DNA from: Branchiostoma floridae
Taxonomy: Eukaryota > Chordata > Leptocardii > Amphioxiformes > Branchiostomatidae
Length of the DNA: 64,000 nucleotides
Assembly (NCBI RefSeq): GCF_000003815.2
Contig: NC_049996.1
Span: 11,510,856 to 11,574,855 of the forward strand
Direction of reading: 5' to 3'
The first letter of the stretch is position 1, and the number at the start of each line of letters is the position of its first letter. Below the pieces are notes generated by a model that was not told where the DNA came from, searched no databases, and saw only the letters and a program-made list of their open reading frames with translations. Shown here one piece after another: positions 47,891 to 62,500 of the stretch. The position numbers were made by a program, and so were the translations under genes.

Positions 47891-50800
47891 AACATATGGC
47901 AGGCTCTGCTACTTCCACAAGGTGCAATGTGTAACCAAACATGAGATATCTTAATTAGTGAACATGGCAAATCCAGAATATCTTTGGATAATATGGAAAC
48001 TTTGGAAAGTCTAGGGCCATTTCAGTGGCGGCCTGCAACTGATTTGGTTTGAATTTTTAAAACCTAGGAGAGCAAAAGTGTGAGAGGGCTAGATTTGGTT
48101 GAAAAACTTCTTATAAAATACAAACTAGCCAAGAAACCAGCATTTGTAAAAATACACCATTCTCTCCAGAGTTAACAAAGGTTTAACGCTAGTTCACCTT
48201 TATCCGCCGGGTAACCTATATCCGTTGTTTTTAATTTTAAAAACAGGGTATTTAAAGATGTCAAGTCAACGGACAGTGGTTTCAAACTGTTGGATTTTGA
48301 TAATATCGAATTTATAATTAGAAACTAGCATCTGTCGATTTGATATCCCTAAATACTATGTTTCTAACAACAACGGATATGGGTTACTCCGCAGATAAAG
48401 GTGAACTAGCGTTACAGAAAACAAAGAGTTAACTTGAGCGTGCCCCCATCACACCTGTTCCTTGTCAGAACACAAGAATGTTGGCCACATGTCTAACCAC
48501 TGCTCAGGCCACCCCCTAATGAGTACTGCTGAAGGTAGGGGACGTCTGAGATACCCAAATTGTCAAGTTGAAACAGTTGCACACCAAAGTAGCTCAGACA
48601 CTGCCAATCTCAGCCTGCAGATAAACACATGTCTGCAGTTCTACCACTCAGCTAGTGAGCTAGTCTGGACACCAGACTCCAGCCCGATCTCAGAAATACC
48701 CCCTCAATCTGATATCCAGGCTACCAGTGAGCTGGTACTTAAAATCACAAAAGAAATGCCAAGAGACCAAAGTTGTGGTTGAAATGTGAAATGAAGACTT
48801 AGAGCAGGGACATATACTGTAGAATCCCAGTGTCTTGTCTAGAGGACAATACCAGTATATGATAAAAATGCAAAAATGCAAAAATGATAGATGTCCAAAC
48901 AGCTAAGTATAATACTTGTCTATCATTGTTCAAAAATTTGATTTTTTTCCCCTAGAACTGTCATAGGGCTAGGGTAGAACTCGTTGTCACAAAGTAAAGT
49001 CTGGGCATCCTCCCTAGATTGGTTTAAAAACAATGCTTGCAGCTACATGTAGATGAGCAAAAATGAGGTGTGACAGGACCGTCCTGCTTGCAGCTAGATA
49101 AGCAAAAGTAAAGTGAGTCAGGTCCTTCAGCTTCATGTGACTGCAAAACTGTAACAGTTGTGTCATAATTTCAAGACATAAACACTAAAGATCGGTTTTA
49201 CTGGCATGTAAACAGTACAGTACAGTATTTTGTCCTGGAAGCTGATATGAGCATTATAATTCATGAGTGCAGATTTCAATTATTACAAATCCGGTACATA
49301 TGCAGCTATGACCTTGCTACAAAGAACTCATTACATTCTCTAATTTGATTATGACCTCCGAATCAGGCTGTTTTGATTTTGTTGCCCCAGAAAGCTAACA
49401 TTTGCCCTGTTGATCATTAGGGGTGGTCCTAATAAATTTCAATCATAGTCCCATTGGATTGAAATAGATTGATTTTCAATCAAATTTCATTCCAACCAGG
49501 TCTAATGAGATGGTGACCGGTTGTTACAGGAGCAAAAAACTCTTTTGTCTTTCTCTTTGCCATAGCCTAGGGCTCTTTCAAAAACAAAAGGAGACGGGTC
49601 AAACTGAAAACTCTTTCAACTTTTCAGCCATTCTAAAACATGTATGCAACCATGTATGCAGGAGAATTGAGGGAAGAAGACAGAGAGAAATATATAGAGA
49701 GAGAGACCGTTCACTGGTCACAGCTTGTCACAGGCAAAAATATAATCTCCCAGCAGATCCTACTATGGCATAAGATAGTCATCATCATAGTACCAAACTG
49801 GCCAAGGAGTGTAGTCAGCCAAAAGGTGTACATTTGCCTTGTAGCGAAACACGCTCCTAAGCCGGCTTCACTCCTCTGACAGCTTTTGATACTATCTTAT
49901 GCTACCTTAGGATCTGCTTGGAGATTTGCAAAGATACACCTAAATCCACTTTTTACTGTTTATTTCTCTCCAGTGTTGCTTCTCAAAGAGCAAAAAAAGC
50001 AACAATGGCCTAAACATTGTGGAATTCACATATTCAGGGGAACAGCCATTAAAGGATTTAGAAAATTGGGTCAAACACTGTATAATTACTGCATGACTCA
50101 GTAACAAACTACCCGCTGCTCAATCATGTCAAATTTGTCTAATTAACCCAGATGGGATGAGGAATGGATGATGTAACTGAATTCCATGGTAAGTAATTTT
50201 CGACACAAACTCTTGACAGAATAATCAATACACACTATAATATGAAAACAACCAGTAGTCGCTTTGTATAACTATGTTATATAAGCATATCATTATTGTT
50301 GGTATTATTATCCATTAGTATGGTACGCTAAATATGTGCATCTCAGGTGTTTTGAAATCCAGTAGTTAGATACTTCCACAGTAACCAAAATAAAGTTTGA
50401 AAGACATGACAAAGAGACCATCACCCAAACCAGACTCAGAACTAAGTTCTACCTTTCTTTTCTCACAACGTTTTATACTACTAACTGAGCAACAACATTA
50501 CATCTATCATACATATGTAGGTAAGACATTTTGACAGCTTGTTTCTTCTCTTCAAATCTACTGGATTCAATTCTAAGTACTTAGTTTTCTTGAACACTTT
50601 TAGACTATCCATCAAATGATATTTCCTTCCTTGCAAATCAGTACTGATAATATTCGCCATAAATTTATATGATTAAAGGACCACCTGCCGAATGGAAGTA
50701 TCTCCGTCGTATTCCGGGTGGTTATTTCGTATTTTATGGCGTTCGGTAAGTACCTAGTCAGGCAGGTAAGGTGTGAAAAGGAATTCTGCATTTTCCTACC

Positions 50801-51233
50801 TTCATTGGCCAAAAGGGGGGAAAAGCAGCTATTTAGTTATTATAGACTCGGCGGGGAGGCAAGGTAATTGTCTAAAGCCGACAAAGCTGAAAAGTGCTGC
50901 AAGCAGTGTCAAAATTAGCCAAGATTCCAGTCATTTGTCATTTAGTGACAGGGAATTTGTTACTGCTCCAATACCTGCACTGACTCATGCTCAGTCATAC
51001 ATCTAACAGTAACAAAACCTTTTTGTCTTTATTAGGATACTTACGTCAGCTCCATTAGACAAAGTGGCAGAAAACACTCTAAATGTTGGTACAACAGAGT
51101 TGCAAAATTGATGGTCAACACAAAGGCTTTTGAATAGCATTGACATTTCCTTTAATATACAAGTAAGAAAAGATGCATTGAGTCTTAACTTTGTTTTCTT
51201 GTCTGCTTCTTTGTGAAAATTTCAGGCACTGAC
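47891..51233. other. RAR intron, distal part
   Basis: Apart from the MITE at 48184-48415 there is nothing recognisable. A 106-codon open frame at 48462-48782 has no family signature and no splice context. Confidence 0.45.
48184..48415. mobile_element. MITE, copy B
   Basis: Same element as 28373-28595. The ends TAACGCTAGTTCACCTTTAT and its complement are nearly perfect inverted repeats, and the GGGTAACC/GGGTTACTCC arms are better conserved than in copy A. Confidence 0.78.
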
Positions 51234-51290
51234 CTGTGATGCACCGGTCACTCTGGTGATTGGAGGAGCGCTGGTCGTCCCAACTGTCCC
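51234..51290 (-). CDS. RAR: Candidate RAR A/B-domain exon
   Basis: A 57-base exon between a good acceptor (TTTCTGCAG) and donor (GTCAGTG) encodes DSWDDQRSSNHQSDRCIT. Its 3' phase joins the zinc-finger exon at 37472 exactly where vertebrate RARs have the A/B exon border (before QSSSSEE). Its 5' phase fits the candidate first exon at 56868-56763. The sequence is not conserved enough to identify by itself. Confidence 0.5.
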
Positions 51291-54200
51291 CTGCAGAAAC
51301 AGATGAAAAAGTTTGACTGTTAAAAACACAACCAATGAACCATATTACAACAGATACAGATTCACTAGCACTGGTAGTAGTACAGTACACATCTATATGG
51401 TGACATGCCATCCAAAGATGGATAGACTGGAGTCAATGAATCCCAAACCAAAGTACATGTAACTCATTTCTCAATACACCCTGAATGTGTAAGAAGGCTA
51501 TGTGTAGGTAACAGAGGACATATATGTACTCCAATACCTTGAAACTCAAACCCTTTGTCAATCTTCAAACTTTCACAGCATTTTTATTTTTGCAGGAACC
51601 TCTCCAATGCAAATTCATGACATGACAAATATGCATTTCTAACTGAGAAACATTGCAAAAACCTACTTTTTCGAAATAAAACCACATCTACAAATCTAAG
51701 TGATTTGTCGCACTTTAAGTTTAACATTTCTTCACTTCTGTTGCTGAAGGTAAACCAGCTCAAACCCTTTTGAGCACGTTTTCGTTGGCAATCAGCTCTA
51801 CCATGGGCTCTATGCTAAAGCTTCTGCAATCCAGCAGTAGCCACAAGCACCAAGGTTGACAGGGTCTACAGTATCTGGCAGTTAGAAATTTATTACAGCC
51901 AAATTGGTACTGAAGCTCCTTGGCCACCTCTTGACCTTCCCCTTGAAAGTTGACCCTGCCGGGTTCCATGGTGGGTGCAAAGGTCGGGGGATGGAAAACA
52001 GAAGCAGGGAGAAGTTGTTCTAACAACATGGGGAGAGGGGCACCCTGGGTAGTGACCTCGCCCTGTGGCGATGCTTCATGTGGGCATTGGGAGGGGGGCG
52101 ATCCATGTCACTTCAGAAAAGTGGAAATGTAACTCAAGCGTTTTGCTGCGAATATACATTAATTTCTAAGCCAGTATTTATGGCATTTCCTAATTATGAT
52201 AACATGTTTTCTGCAGGGAAATGTACTTATGTTTCCCCATGAAACAAACAATTAACAGCCAGATTTACAAAACTTTTCATGAAAATCTCTAACATTACTA
52301 GTATGGATGAGGCAAGTGCAAGTTGATTAGATTTCACAGCATCAAAAAGTACTAGGGCCGTTGTCACGATGCTGTTCTTTTTTGTTTGTTCTTGTTTTTG
52401 TTATGTCTATTGTATGTTTCCATAGTGCTGGTTGTGAGTTCTTTTATTTTACCTGGTAAACGTATAGAATCTTAGCAAAAGCTGCAAAAAACAACAACAA
52501 AACAACCCCCAAACAAAACCTCTGCTTGACGATGTACATTGGAGATGCACCTACAAAATGGCCAGACAGATCAACCTGACAGGAGACAAACAAACCCAGC
52601 TATCATGTCTCCCATCTTAATCCAGAAGGAAGGCAAATCCAGAACCACCCTTTGTCACCTGCTCATTCAACCTAAAACTTCATCCTTCCGAAGTCCGAAC
52701 CCACGTCTTCATTTCCGGAACACCTTATTGCAGCTACTTAACTCTGTCAAATAACGTTAAATCTGAGCGTTCAATTTAGTGAAGAACTATAATTGATATA
52801 TTGAGACATTGATGAAAGTTGAATTGAATATCAAGTCAAATTTGATACCTTCTGAAGTTCTGATAATGATTCAGTGTGAAGTTATGCAAATGAAGTCTTA
52901 ACTGATAAGGTTTTTTTCTAGCTGCCTGATATAGTGATTGTAAAACAGATGTTGCACCATCCTGACAGACAATTTCATCCAATTAGGGATCGACCAGTAG
53001 ATTATTGTGGCGATGGATCAAGAAAGTTTGTTGCACTTCAGTGGATCAAATTTGCACAACTACTGGTATATATACATTGACATAATGTCACATATACATT
53101 TAAATGTTTAGAACAATATAACTAATGTATTACAAATTGAAATATCCTAAAGTCAAGAGATTAATAGTAGATGTCACTTCAACTCTACCCCCCCCCTGCA
53201 TGACTTGAACTTTCCCCAGACTTTGCAAACCATGTGATAAGAGGTCAATGCCCCAGAGAGCCCTGGCATTTCAACATCTCCCCACACCTACTCTAGTCAT
53301 TATAAAGGAGTGCTGAAGAGGGTGGGCTGAGCACTTGTTTATCTGACTATATCAAAAGAACCTTTTTCAAGGCAAAGTAAAAAGAACACTTCATCAAATC
53401 CCACCTTCTAGACGGTCCCTGGGGATAGACCATTTGTGATTCAAGAAGGAGATAATATCAAGGCCTGCATAATATCATTACACTTTCTATGCATTTTGGA
53501 GCACTACCTTGTTACCCGGAAACTTTGAGGCAAACACTTTTTGCAATGATATCACTGTTACATTATGTCTTACTCTATATTTGGGTAGACTCGAAGCTTT
53601 TCAGATTTTTTTTCACAGTTAAAAAATGGCTACCACCCTCCCCATCTTCAGAAAAAAAGGCCTGTATTTTACAGAATCAAGGTTGTTATCAGATGTAAGC
53701 ATTCCAACTGTCTGGCTAAGATCACCTTTACCACTACCAAAAAGCCTGACAGACTCCGTGCCACTGGAACCACACATCCTTCATATCAATTATCATACCA
53801 CAAGTGCCCTCGCAGTGCTCACTTCACCTATCTACACAGAACAGGGCGAGTTGCACAAAATATGGCCAAATTTAGAACGTACTTGGGCAAAACACAGATA
53901 GCGTAGTGGCACTTGAAGTTAATGAAGTTCTGGGTGGCATTGCATGGCTGTTCTTTTCAGAAAACAATCCTACAGAGTTAAGACTTCAGTCTGACTTCTG
54001 CAAGAACCTCACGACCAAATTGAACCAATTGCTGCCTGGTTTGTATAAAACTATTTGTCAACAGTTCAACCTTGGAAGACCTTGAGCTGTTTCTAGGGCA
54101 GTTTCTGTTGAACATACAAACTTCAAGACCTTGAATGTACTTGTTGAAGCCAGTCTCTTGCATCCGAGACCAGATTTCGAATATTTTAAACACTGTCAGG

Positions 54201-56762
54201 ACAGAAAAACAGTTCCAAACCCTTGTTCTTTTATTCACACCCCTTTACCCCTTACCATCACGGCACCAGTGCCAAACTTGATGGACGCAAGTACACAACT
54301 ACAGCAAACATACCCACTGTTCTGTGTTTGCATAGAATAACAAATTAGGGCTTTAGCATTAACACTGCAGTAATAGTCTTGTATGTAGAGCTCAAATTGG
54401 CCTTAGTAAATATACAAAATATTAAATAAAGCATACCACAAGATACATGCAAAATAAGTTGTTTTCTTGCATTCTACATTCTAGCTAAATACAATTGTCT
54501 TGTTCATTAGTATAGCTCTTTGTTTTATTTAAAAGTGATAATAACTCATGTACAACATGTGATGATATGGCAATGCTTCTTTGAAAGAAGTCCATTTATT
54601 TCTGGAGGATCCCCAAAGGAAGATCTCTCTGCAGTGTTTGAAGATGTGTCCATCAGTCCCCTGACAGAGCTGACAGACAGAAGCTACTGGAAAATAAACC
54701 CACTTGATGCCATGCCAAGTTTGAATGGCCAGGCCATAGATTCTGACAAATGAAGACATATGGTGAAATATGGCAGTAGAAGGGCTGGTATTGACTGCCT
54801 CATTCGTCATCTATCCATAACATACACATCATCGCCAACTCTAGGAGTCTCTACCATAGTTAGTTCTGATGGAAAGCTTTGCTGAAAGCTTACTAAATTT
54901 GTGGATGATTACAGTTATGGGGTTTACAGAATGATGTGTCTTTTCTTACTTAGGCCATAGCAAGGCTTTAGTACTAGCAAAGGTTAGGCTCTGGCTTATG
55001 ACATGAAAAACCAACCAAAGCCTAACTTTTGCTAGGAGAGTAAGAATAATATGGAAGAGCCAGTGACCACTGAGGTTTTTTTTCCATAAACATGAAGTTT
55101 CGAATGATAACCGAGTTTGGTTTGACACACTTGGAAAAAAAAAAGCAAATTTTATAATTCTCTATTAGTCTATAAATATAATTTCATTTTTTTCAAGTTC
55201 TGTACATGAAACCAATGAGCTTCTTCATTTTGATAAAACCACATACAGACTCATAATTGTACTTGGAAACAACCAGGCAGAGACAGATTGCTACTGTATA
55301 TCATTCATCTATTGTTTCTGTGAGAAGCTTCGATACAGTTCAAGTTTCAAGCAACTGGTTTCACAACAACAAGGGTTCATAAAAGTTCCCTGTTTTTGTT
55401 GTAACAAGCACGATGTAACTCTATATACAGACTGAATAATTTAGAGCCAATTTGACAGATGGAATTGTCTCTCTGTTGCACAAAGGTCTAAGTAGTCTGT
55501 GTTTTCTCATCTTCTCTCCATTTCCATTGTTGTTTTAAAGGCTTTTCACAGGTCCAAACAAATGCTAATGCCGTCTGGTTTGCTTGTCCAAAGCAGTGGA
55601 CTGAGTCAAGGCTAACTGAAACCGGACACCAGGGTTCCACACACCCTTGGGAAGTTTTCTTACAGTTTGACAGCTTGGAGCTAATGATATGCCGCATTCA
55701 TATTGATGTTGTCAATCAACTGCAAATGATGTTGATTACCAGCTTAATCTACGGGCCTGCATGCTTGCAGGTAATTTTCTGAGAGCTGTGGCCGCGCGAC
55801 TGGAAGGTAAACAATGATTCTTAGGTGTTGTTTTCAGAGCCAGTGGCGCAGCACACCTGTGCGGATCAGGTGTCGGGCGCGACAGTTCGCCGGTCATGCT
55901 CCGACTCACGCGCCTGGGGCTCTCTCCACATCCTGTTGGGAACTGGGAGCATTCCTTTTTCAATTTGGATCAATTATAGGCGAGATCCTTGTGTCATTCA
56001 GGAGCGTGAGCCTCAACTGCTTTTGCAGCAAATAACACACATCTAACGGAATTTCTGTCAAGTTTTTGGCCGGTTCAGCATAAATTAGTTGTCTGGGCGG
56101 TGAGAGAATAGAGAAATCACAATGGTGAAAAATTCCTTTATCTTTTCTTTTCCTGGAGTCTTTTTCACTTGCAAATTTTTTGCCACAAATCTGTGGCCTA
56201 AACTGCAGCCGCTAAACCAAGCCTGACAATACACACACACGTGAAGCCGGCCAAATAAATCAGAGTTTAGCACTTCTCCTACACAAACAGACAAATTGTG
56301 CAATTCTCAGTTTGCCACGATATAAATCTCCACACAAAAGACCCGATTAAATCTCCAAACTTTTTCTTCAACAAAACAATCCTTCCCCAACATTGGCTTA
56401 TAGCCAAAACAACAGATTAGACCCTACCAGCCACAGAAAGTCTTGTGGAAAACAAGCAAATGGGCAAGACGAAAATCAACTTCTTACACAACAGGGCCAT
56501 ATAAAAATAGGTCAGTGCCAGCAGCCAGGATCCATATTAGATCCACATACTTGTCCCACTGTACGGAATTTCTCCCCAAACCGTCCTGCCAGCCCTGTAT
56601 CAACACTGTGGGCTGGCAGCAAATTGCAGCCTTAGCACATGGTCAAAGACAAAGGAGCCAGGAAAGACGGAGGAAGCGAACACTGGTGTACAGGAAGACA
56701 CCCTCAGCCCACCCAAAGTGGGGTAGGGGGTGTGCGGGGCTGTTGAGTAAGAGCTAACCAAC
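51291..56762. other. Proposed RAR intron 1
   Basis: No convincing exon or element. An inverted repeat CTGCCAGCCC/GGGCTGGCAG lies at 56586-56619. An 89-codon minus-strand frame at 51760-52029 has no splice site that joins it in phase. Confidence 0.4.
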
Positions 56763-56868
56763 CTGCATGGTGGGTCTGCCAGAAAACTTCAGCGATGTTT
56801 GCCTCCCAAGCACGTGCTAGGCGGGGTAGGAGCTTCTCTCCCTGGGACATGGATGCGTCCTCCCACAT
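56763..56868 (-). CDS. RAR: Candidate first coding exon of RAR
   Basis: The ATG at 56868-56866 has A at -3. The frame reads MWEDASMSQGEKLLPRLARA and on to QTHHA, then a donor GTTGGT in phase 1. Joined to 51290-51234 it gives HHAG-DSWDDQ in frame. Evidence is phase, start context and open frame only. Another promoter or A-domain exon may exist. Confidence 0.4.
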
Positions 56869-59800
56869 GTTGGGTACAGTTTGGGCCTGATGCGACCAAC
56901 AGAAGCAACTCCGGGAGCTTTGATAGAGAGGTGTCAAACCCAGCCGCCAGGACCTAGGTGGAAAGTTCACTTGCTGAACTCTGACTGAACCCAGGCCAAC
57001 TAGGAGGGCTTTAGTATGCAAACTGGGCTGTACCACATTTTCAGAGGGAGGTCCCCAAACAATAAACCTGTTTGATTTGTCCCCGTTTGCAATTATACAT
57101 GTTCGGGAACACTAAACTGGATGTCTGAAAATGATTCTTAACACGAAAAAGTGTTACAAAGGGTAAGTAAATATGAAAATTAATCACTTTTGTTTGGGGG
57201 CTGTCATACCCCCCTCCCCGCATACCTTGTCCATCAGTGGGCCTGACAGTTGTTCATGATGTGCAAGCTTGGCAACCACAGTTTAAATATAGCCTAGTAA
57301 ACCACACACTGCTGTTCTAAGGCAAACAGGAAAACACTCCAGAACAACTACTACAGATTGGTATCAGGCCCGTCTTCTGGGTTTAGATTTTATAACAGGA
57401 AGACTGCAAGACAACAAGTAAGATTCCATGGACAACAACAACAAGGCTTCAGTTTGAGTGGTTGTTTTTCTATCCGTCTCTTCTTGTGTGAAATATGAAT
57501 GATCATTCTCAAACAGGTTGGCATGTCATAATGTAGGTAATATAACAGATCATACAATAAGCAAGATACTAGTACTAATTGCTTCCCTGTTAACAGGGTT
57601 ATATTTAGTGCTGTAATGTATTATTAAACAACACTTGATTCAAGACTGCCTAGCTGTGTACCATCAAAGAACGATCAAGGGTAGGTGACAAATAAGTCTA
57701 TTCTGATTCTTTCTAGTTCTTCTTTTGCCCACTTCCCATATAATACTATATCCAATACACTTCAAATGTATGTACTATAATCTTGCACAATGAACATTTA
57801 ATATTTCCTCATATGTTCTATAAGCAACAATACCGTCTTTATACATGAATCAGGATGAAACAAAATCTTTGGTAAATTGTGAAATGTATTTAGAAGACAT
57901 GGTTACTATTGTGCAGAATACACAGTAATCTTCCCACATGTGTCCTGTGATATTTGAGCCTGGCCTGGCCACTGTAACAGGGATCAGGGGTGTGGTGCTT
58001 TATTTGCACAAGGGGCTTGGATGAGTGGGAGGCCATATTAGCTCCAGATTCTGTGTACCACTACTGCTTGTATAGTCAGGGATGAATGGGACATTGCTAT
58101 AGAATGTTAAGATTATATATAGGAATACAGTACTGTAATTCTTGAAATTTTCGGTGATCATTTCACCGGGTCTTTCTATGATGATGATGTTTCCATGGCA
58201 TTACTGTACAGTTTATAAAAATATCTTACAGTTTAAAGCATTATTTCCTCACTGAACAGCAAATGTCAAGGCATTTATAGTAGATACTATTGATGGTTTG
58301 CTTCTCAGGAGAATTATCTCTGGAGCGATATATACTTTGAAGCTCAGAGACGATGACTGACCAACAAAATTCGTCTTCATGTGGGCTGATTTAAGCTTGA
58401 TCTCCATACAACTATTATAAATCTATAACAGTTAATAGTGCTGATGTGAAGGAAGTAAATACCAATTGAGGAAAATGATCTCTATGTCTGTACCACACAT
58501 TGTTAACTCATGGTTTGGCATTGGTCAAAAACCTCACCAATGACAGTGAGGGTAAAGGTTACAAAACGTTTAGGTCTTTTTTCAGTGTTTCAGGTCCCTG
58601 CTCATCCTGTCAATCAGGTGCTAGGGGCGGAGCCAAAACCACCCCAGACACTATCAACAGGATGACACTTCATTGACAAGTGTGTGATAATGACAAACTG
58701 TCTGTGAAAATGGCACCTTCAGTCCTAAAGTTTACTGGAAAAGGTTTACCAGTAAAACCTGTCTGGGCCACTATATCTTGAATATCAGCAAATATTTGTG
58801 CAATGAATGGAACAACCATGAACTTTGGAACAGTGGACTCGAAGGACAAGCTGACACCACACAAATGCTACCAGAATCACACAATAATGAGAAAATGATT
58901 TCATTTGATATCTTGTTATTTGTTTCACAGCCTGAAAGCAGCCATGCCTAAGAATTGACAGACCAGAAAGTTTTCTGGTCCAAATGTCAAAGAAATTTAC
59001 TTTGCCAAAATGCAATCTTAGTGGTTTTCTCAGTGACCGCTTCACTGTTAACTCCAGCCCACCAGCGTTTCCATTTCTGTATAGTTTGACTACAGTACTA
59101 TCACAAACATAAAATCACAGTGAACACTCAATTTTGTCCTTACCGAGAAGTTGAAGCACAGTGAACTTAATGGCATTTACAGTAAATATAATTTTCCCGT
59201 TTCGCTTTGAAGCAACATTGGCAAATGAAGCATTGAAGCTGCTCATATTTAGTTATTTATATCGAATAATATACTTTTTCAATCTGATGTCATATTTCAC
59301 AAGAAAACTGTGTGACTTGAGCTTAAATGCAAAATTCCTGTCTGTGATGAATATTTTCAGGAAATACAGTTCTGTAAAAATGGTATCCCTCCCAGTGCTG
59401 TCTCCAGGACACATCCCCCTGTGACAGGACCAAAATTTGCTTATTGGCAAAGAAAAAAAATCCCAGTCCATATGTCCAAAAAATCTGAGCTTGATGACAA
59501 GTTTCATCAGTGTAAGATGACAGATTTAACAAATTACGGGCTCCAAAAACAATGTGTAGGACAACCCAAAATTCAACCTGGAGACAGTAATGATCCATTC
59601 CGAAGGGAAAGAAAACCTACACTAGAAATTCAAACAGCCCACTCATGATCAGCCCTGATAAGTATGGCTGAAATCTCAAGTCACTTAGATAGTGATAAAT
59701 GTAACCTTTGCCCAGAGCAAAGGAACAGTTTACCCAGTGGTACCACCCCCCTCCCTCTGGCATTCCTCCTGTCAAACAAATAAGACTGCGCAGACCACAG

Positions 59801-62500
59801 AACACCAACTCCACACTTATCCCACATGCCTCTCAGGCTCTCTCTGTACGCTTATCTACTTCTGATAGCACACCACGGACTTTACTTTACTATCAGCTTT
59901 TATCCACTTCAGAAAAAATGTTTACCTCTACAAAATGTCTTCTGACATAAAAGAGATCATTAGGTTTTAAGGAAAATGTTGTCTCAGCACTTTTTGACCA
60001 AGGAGTTGTAAGGACAATTTATGTAACACAATTGACAAAAATGCTGACCACAAGAAAATTTTGTCAGATAAAAGCCAAAAAAGAACAGCAGGTTTTTTTC
60101 TTCTTCTAAATGGACAGAGAGCTTCTGAGAAGTTGTGATAGTACATCCATGAAGGTTAGACATCCAGGTAAAAACATGCCAAATAGCAATACTTGAGCAA
60201 CTGGATATGATTTGGGAAATGGTCAGACATTTTAGGTAGCATCCACTACCTGTGTCAGAGTCATCCTATCTTATAATGACTGCAATGTTAAAGTTATTTT
60301 TTGGAGAAAATATTTAGCCCCAAAGAAGACTTGGTTAACCATCCACTGTATTATATAATAAACGTGTAGTCGAGAGTTACAGAGAGAAACGAATGGAAAT
60401 TGGATTCCATCTCTACACTTGAGTCAATTTTTTCGTCATCGTGTCTCCTCTTAATTCCTGTCAACATCTTTTTCATGCTACTATTAGTACAGAGCTATCC
60501 AGTTTCAAAGCCTCTTTCCTGCTAAATTGCACTGTCTTTATTGGACTCCAGGTCAGATATTTGCCATCGAGATTACACCTTGCCTAACAGGTGTGCTGAG
60601 CTCAGAGTAAATTTGTCTCCTATATGAGGAGGGATTGCCCAATAGATTAATTGGTCTTCACTGAAGGGAATGTTTGACTTCTTTCAAAGTCTGGCCGCCT
60701 TTTGTAAATGCAAAACTACACACACACCTATGTTATGTTTACCATGGGTTGTATTGCAGTGTGTAACGTTGTCAATACTAAACTGTGGTATATTGTCCTT
60801 GTCAATTCCTTGGTCTAAAGTTGCTGAGAGGACATTTTTCTTGCTTCAACAAGTGAGAAAATATCTTCCTTAAAGTTTGTTAATTTTTTTCTAATTTTCT
60901 TTCTTTTCTTGTCAAAATTTATATACACAGTCTGTATCTATTGTTCAGTACATAATAACAGTTAACAGACTGTATAGTATACAGTAGTAGATAGAGCTAC
61001 ATACTCCATTGTCAATACAATTTATCCTAGATCTATGCAATAAAAGCATGAAACATAACCCCAATTTTGACGCTAATCTGGGACAAACATTGAACAGTGC
61101 TCCTAATCCCTGAGATTATCCAGGGCCTCTTGTTGACTTAAGAGGGATTTCCACTTATGCTTAACATACATGTACATGTGTGGGGGTGGATCGGATTATA
61201 ATGCTGATTTCCTTATTACCTGCAACATCTATCTCATATAGCATAAAAGATGCCACCAACAGAGATGTTGCATGTCTATAGAAAAGATTTTGGATTCATA
61301 AACTGAGAGGTTTCCATTTCTATCATTTTAACAACTCTGCCTGGCAGACCATTTCAATGATTAGGGTAGAGTCAAATCTGCCCGAGAAGACTGTTTAGGT
61401 CACCAATAAAATGTCATCTAAAGACTATAGACAGGATTCATAATGCTTGTATCCTTGGTGAAAGTTATATAAACTGGGATCATAAAAGTGGCCAAATTGG
61501 CTGGATGGTCTTTATGTAGAGGCCGTCACTTGAACAGGCTTGACTGTATACAAAAAATCGCACAAACTTTGCTGATACATGTATAGTGCTAGTATTCTGT
61601 CTTGTATTTACTTCTTCAGTGCCTACTGTAACAGTAGAAATCTAGTTTTGTGGGAACATTTGAACAGAGGAGCAAGCATTTATCCCTATCCGGCCTCTAA
61701 TGCCACTGGTGGTCTTATCTAGTCCAGTATTTGAGACATACAAAACATTCAAGTCAAAACTATTCTTGGCCTTTGACACAAATAAAATCAAACTATATTG
61801 GGATGAAGACATCCTGAACAGAGGTTGGCAAAAACTGTAACCACTGTACAAATTGGAATCTGTATTCACAGTTAACTTTGAAACAAGTGTTGTAAAAGAA
61901 CATTTTATACAACTTTCCAGCAAACTGAGTCTCATAGGAAGAATCAAACTGTAGGACCAGCTATGGCAAAGCTTGTCCTGAAGCCTAGCTTTGGCAAATC
62001 TTTCACAGAAGGATTGGATGTTTTCTCAAGAAAACCCATTCTAGAGGATTTACACAAACCATCCCTATGGTCTAGAGGTCTATGGAGAATTTGAGCGCTG
62101 GTAAACTTGTGGTGGGCATTAAGTGTGCTTCGTTGAACACCTTTCTTTAGGCATGAATTTATGACATTAAAGAAGTATGTGCTTGTTCAAGTGTCTCATC
62201 AGTCTGCACTTAAAACATGTTTGCCTGGGCCTGCAACATTAAACGGTAAAATCAGGAAGCCCAGCATGGGTTAATTCACTTGTTATTGCAAAACGTTTTG
62301 GTTCATTGTTTGACTGTTTCATGATCATATTTATGGGCAAAATAGTCTGTAAACACAGACAAAATAGCCTGTAAGCAGAACACCTCTGATCCATTGTGAC
62401 TTTGGGCAATCTTGCGTTCGACTTCATGATAAAAACCATTTGGCAACATCGTTAAAACGACGAAAGCGGGATAACAAAAGACCAATTTTGTTTTGCAAAT
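56869..62500. other. Region upstream of RAR
   Basis: AT-rich, with many in-frame stops in all frames and no splice-supported exon. Near 60195-60255 is a copy of the dispersed repeat seen at 22735. It may hold RAR regulatory sequence, but no site can be named with support. Confidence 0.45.

Noticed and set aside
48462-48782. 106-codon plus-strand frame
   Set aside because: No recognisable domain, lies within the RAR intron on the opposite strand, and has no supporting splice or poly(A) signals.
51760-52029. 89-codon minus-strand frame as a RAR 5' exon
   Set aside because: No donor gives the needed phase 1 junction with the next exon, and the sequence lacks any A/B-domain similarity.
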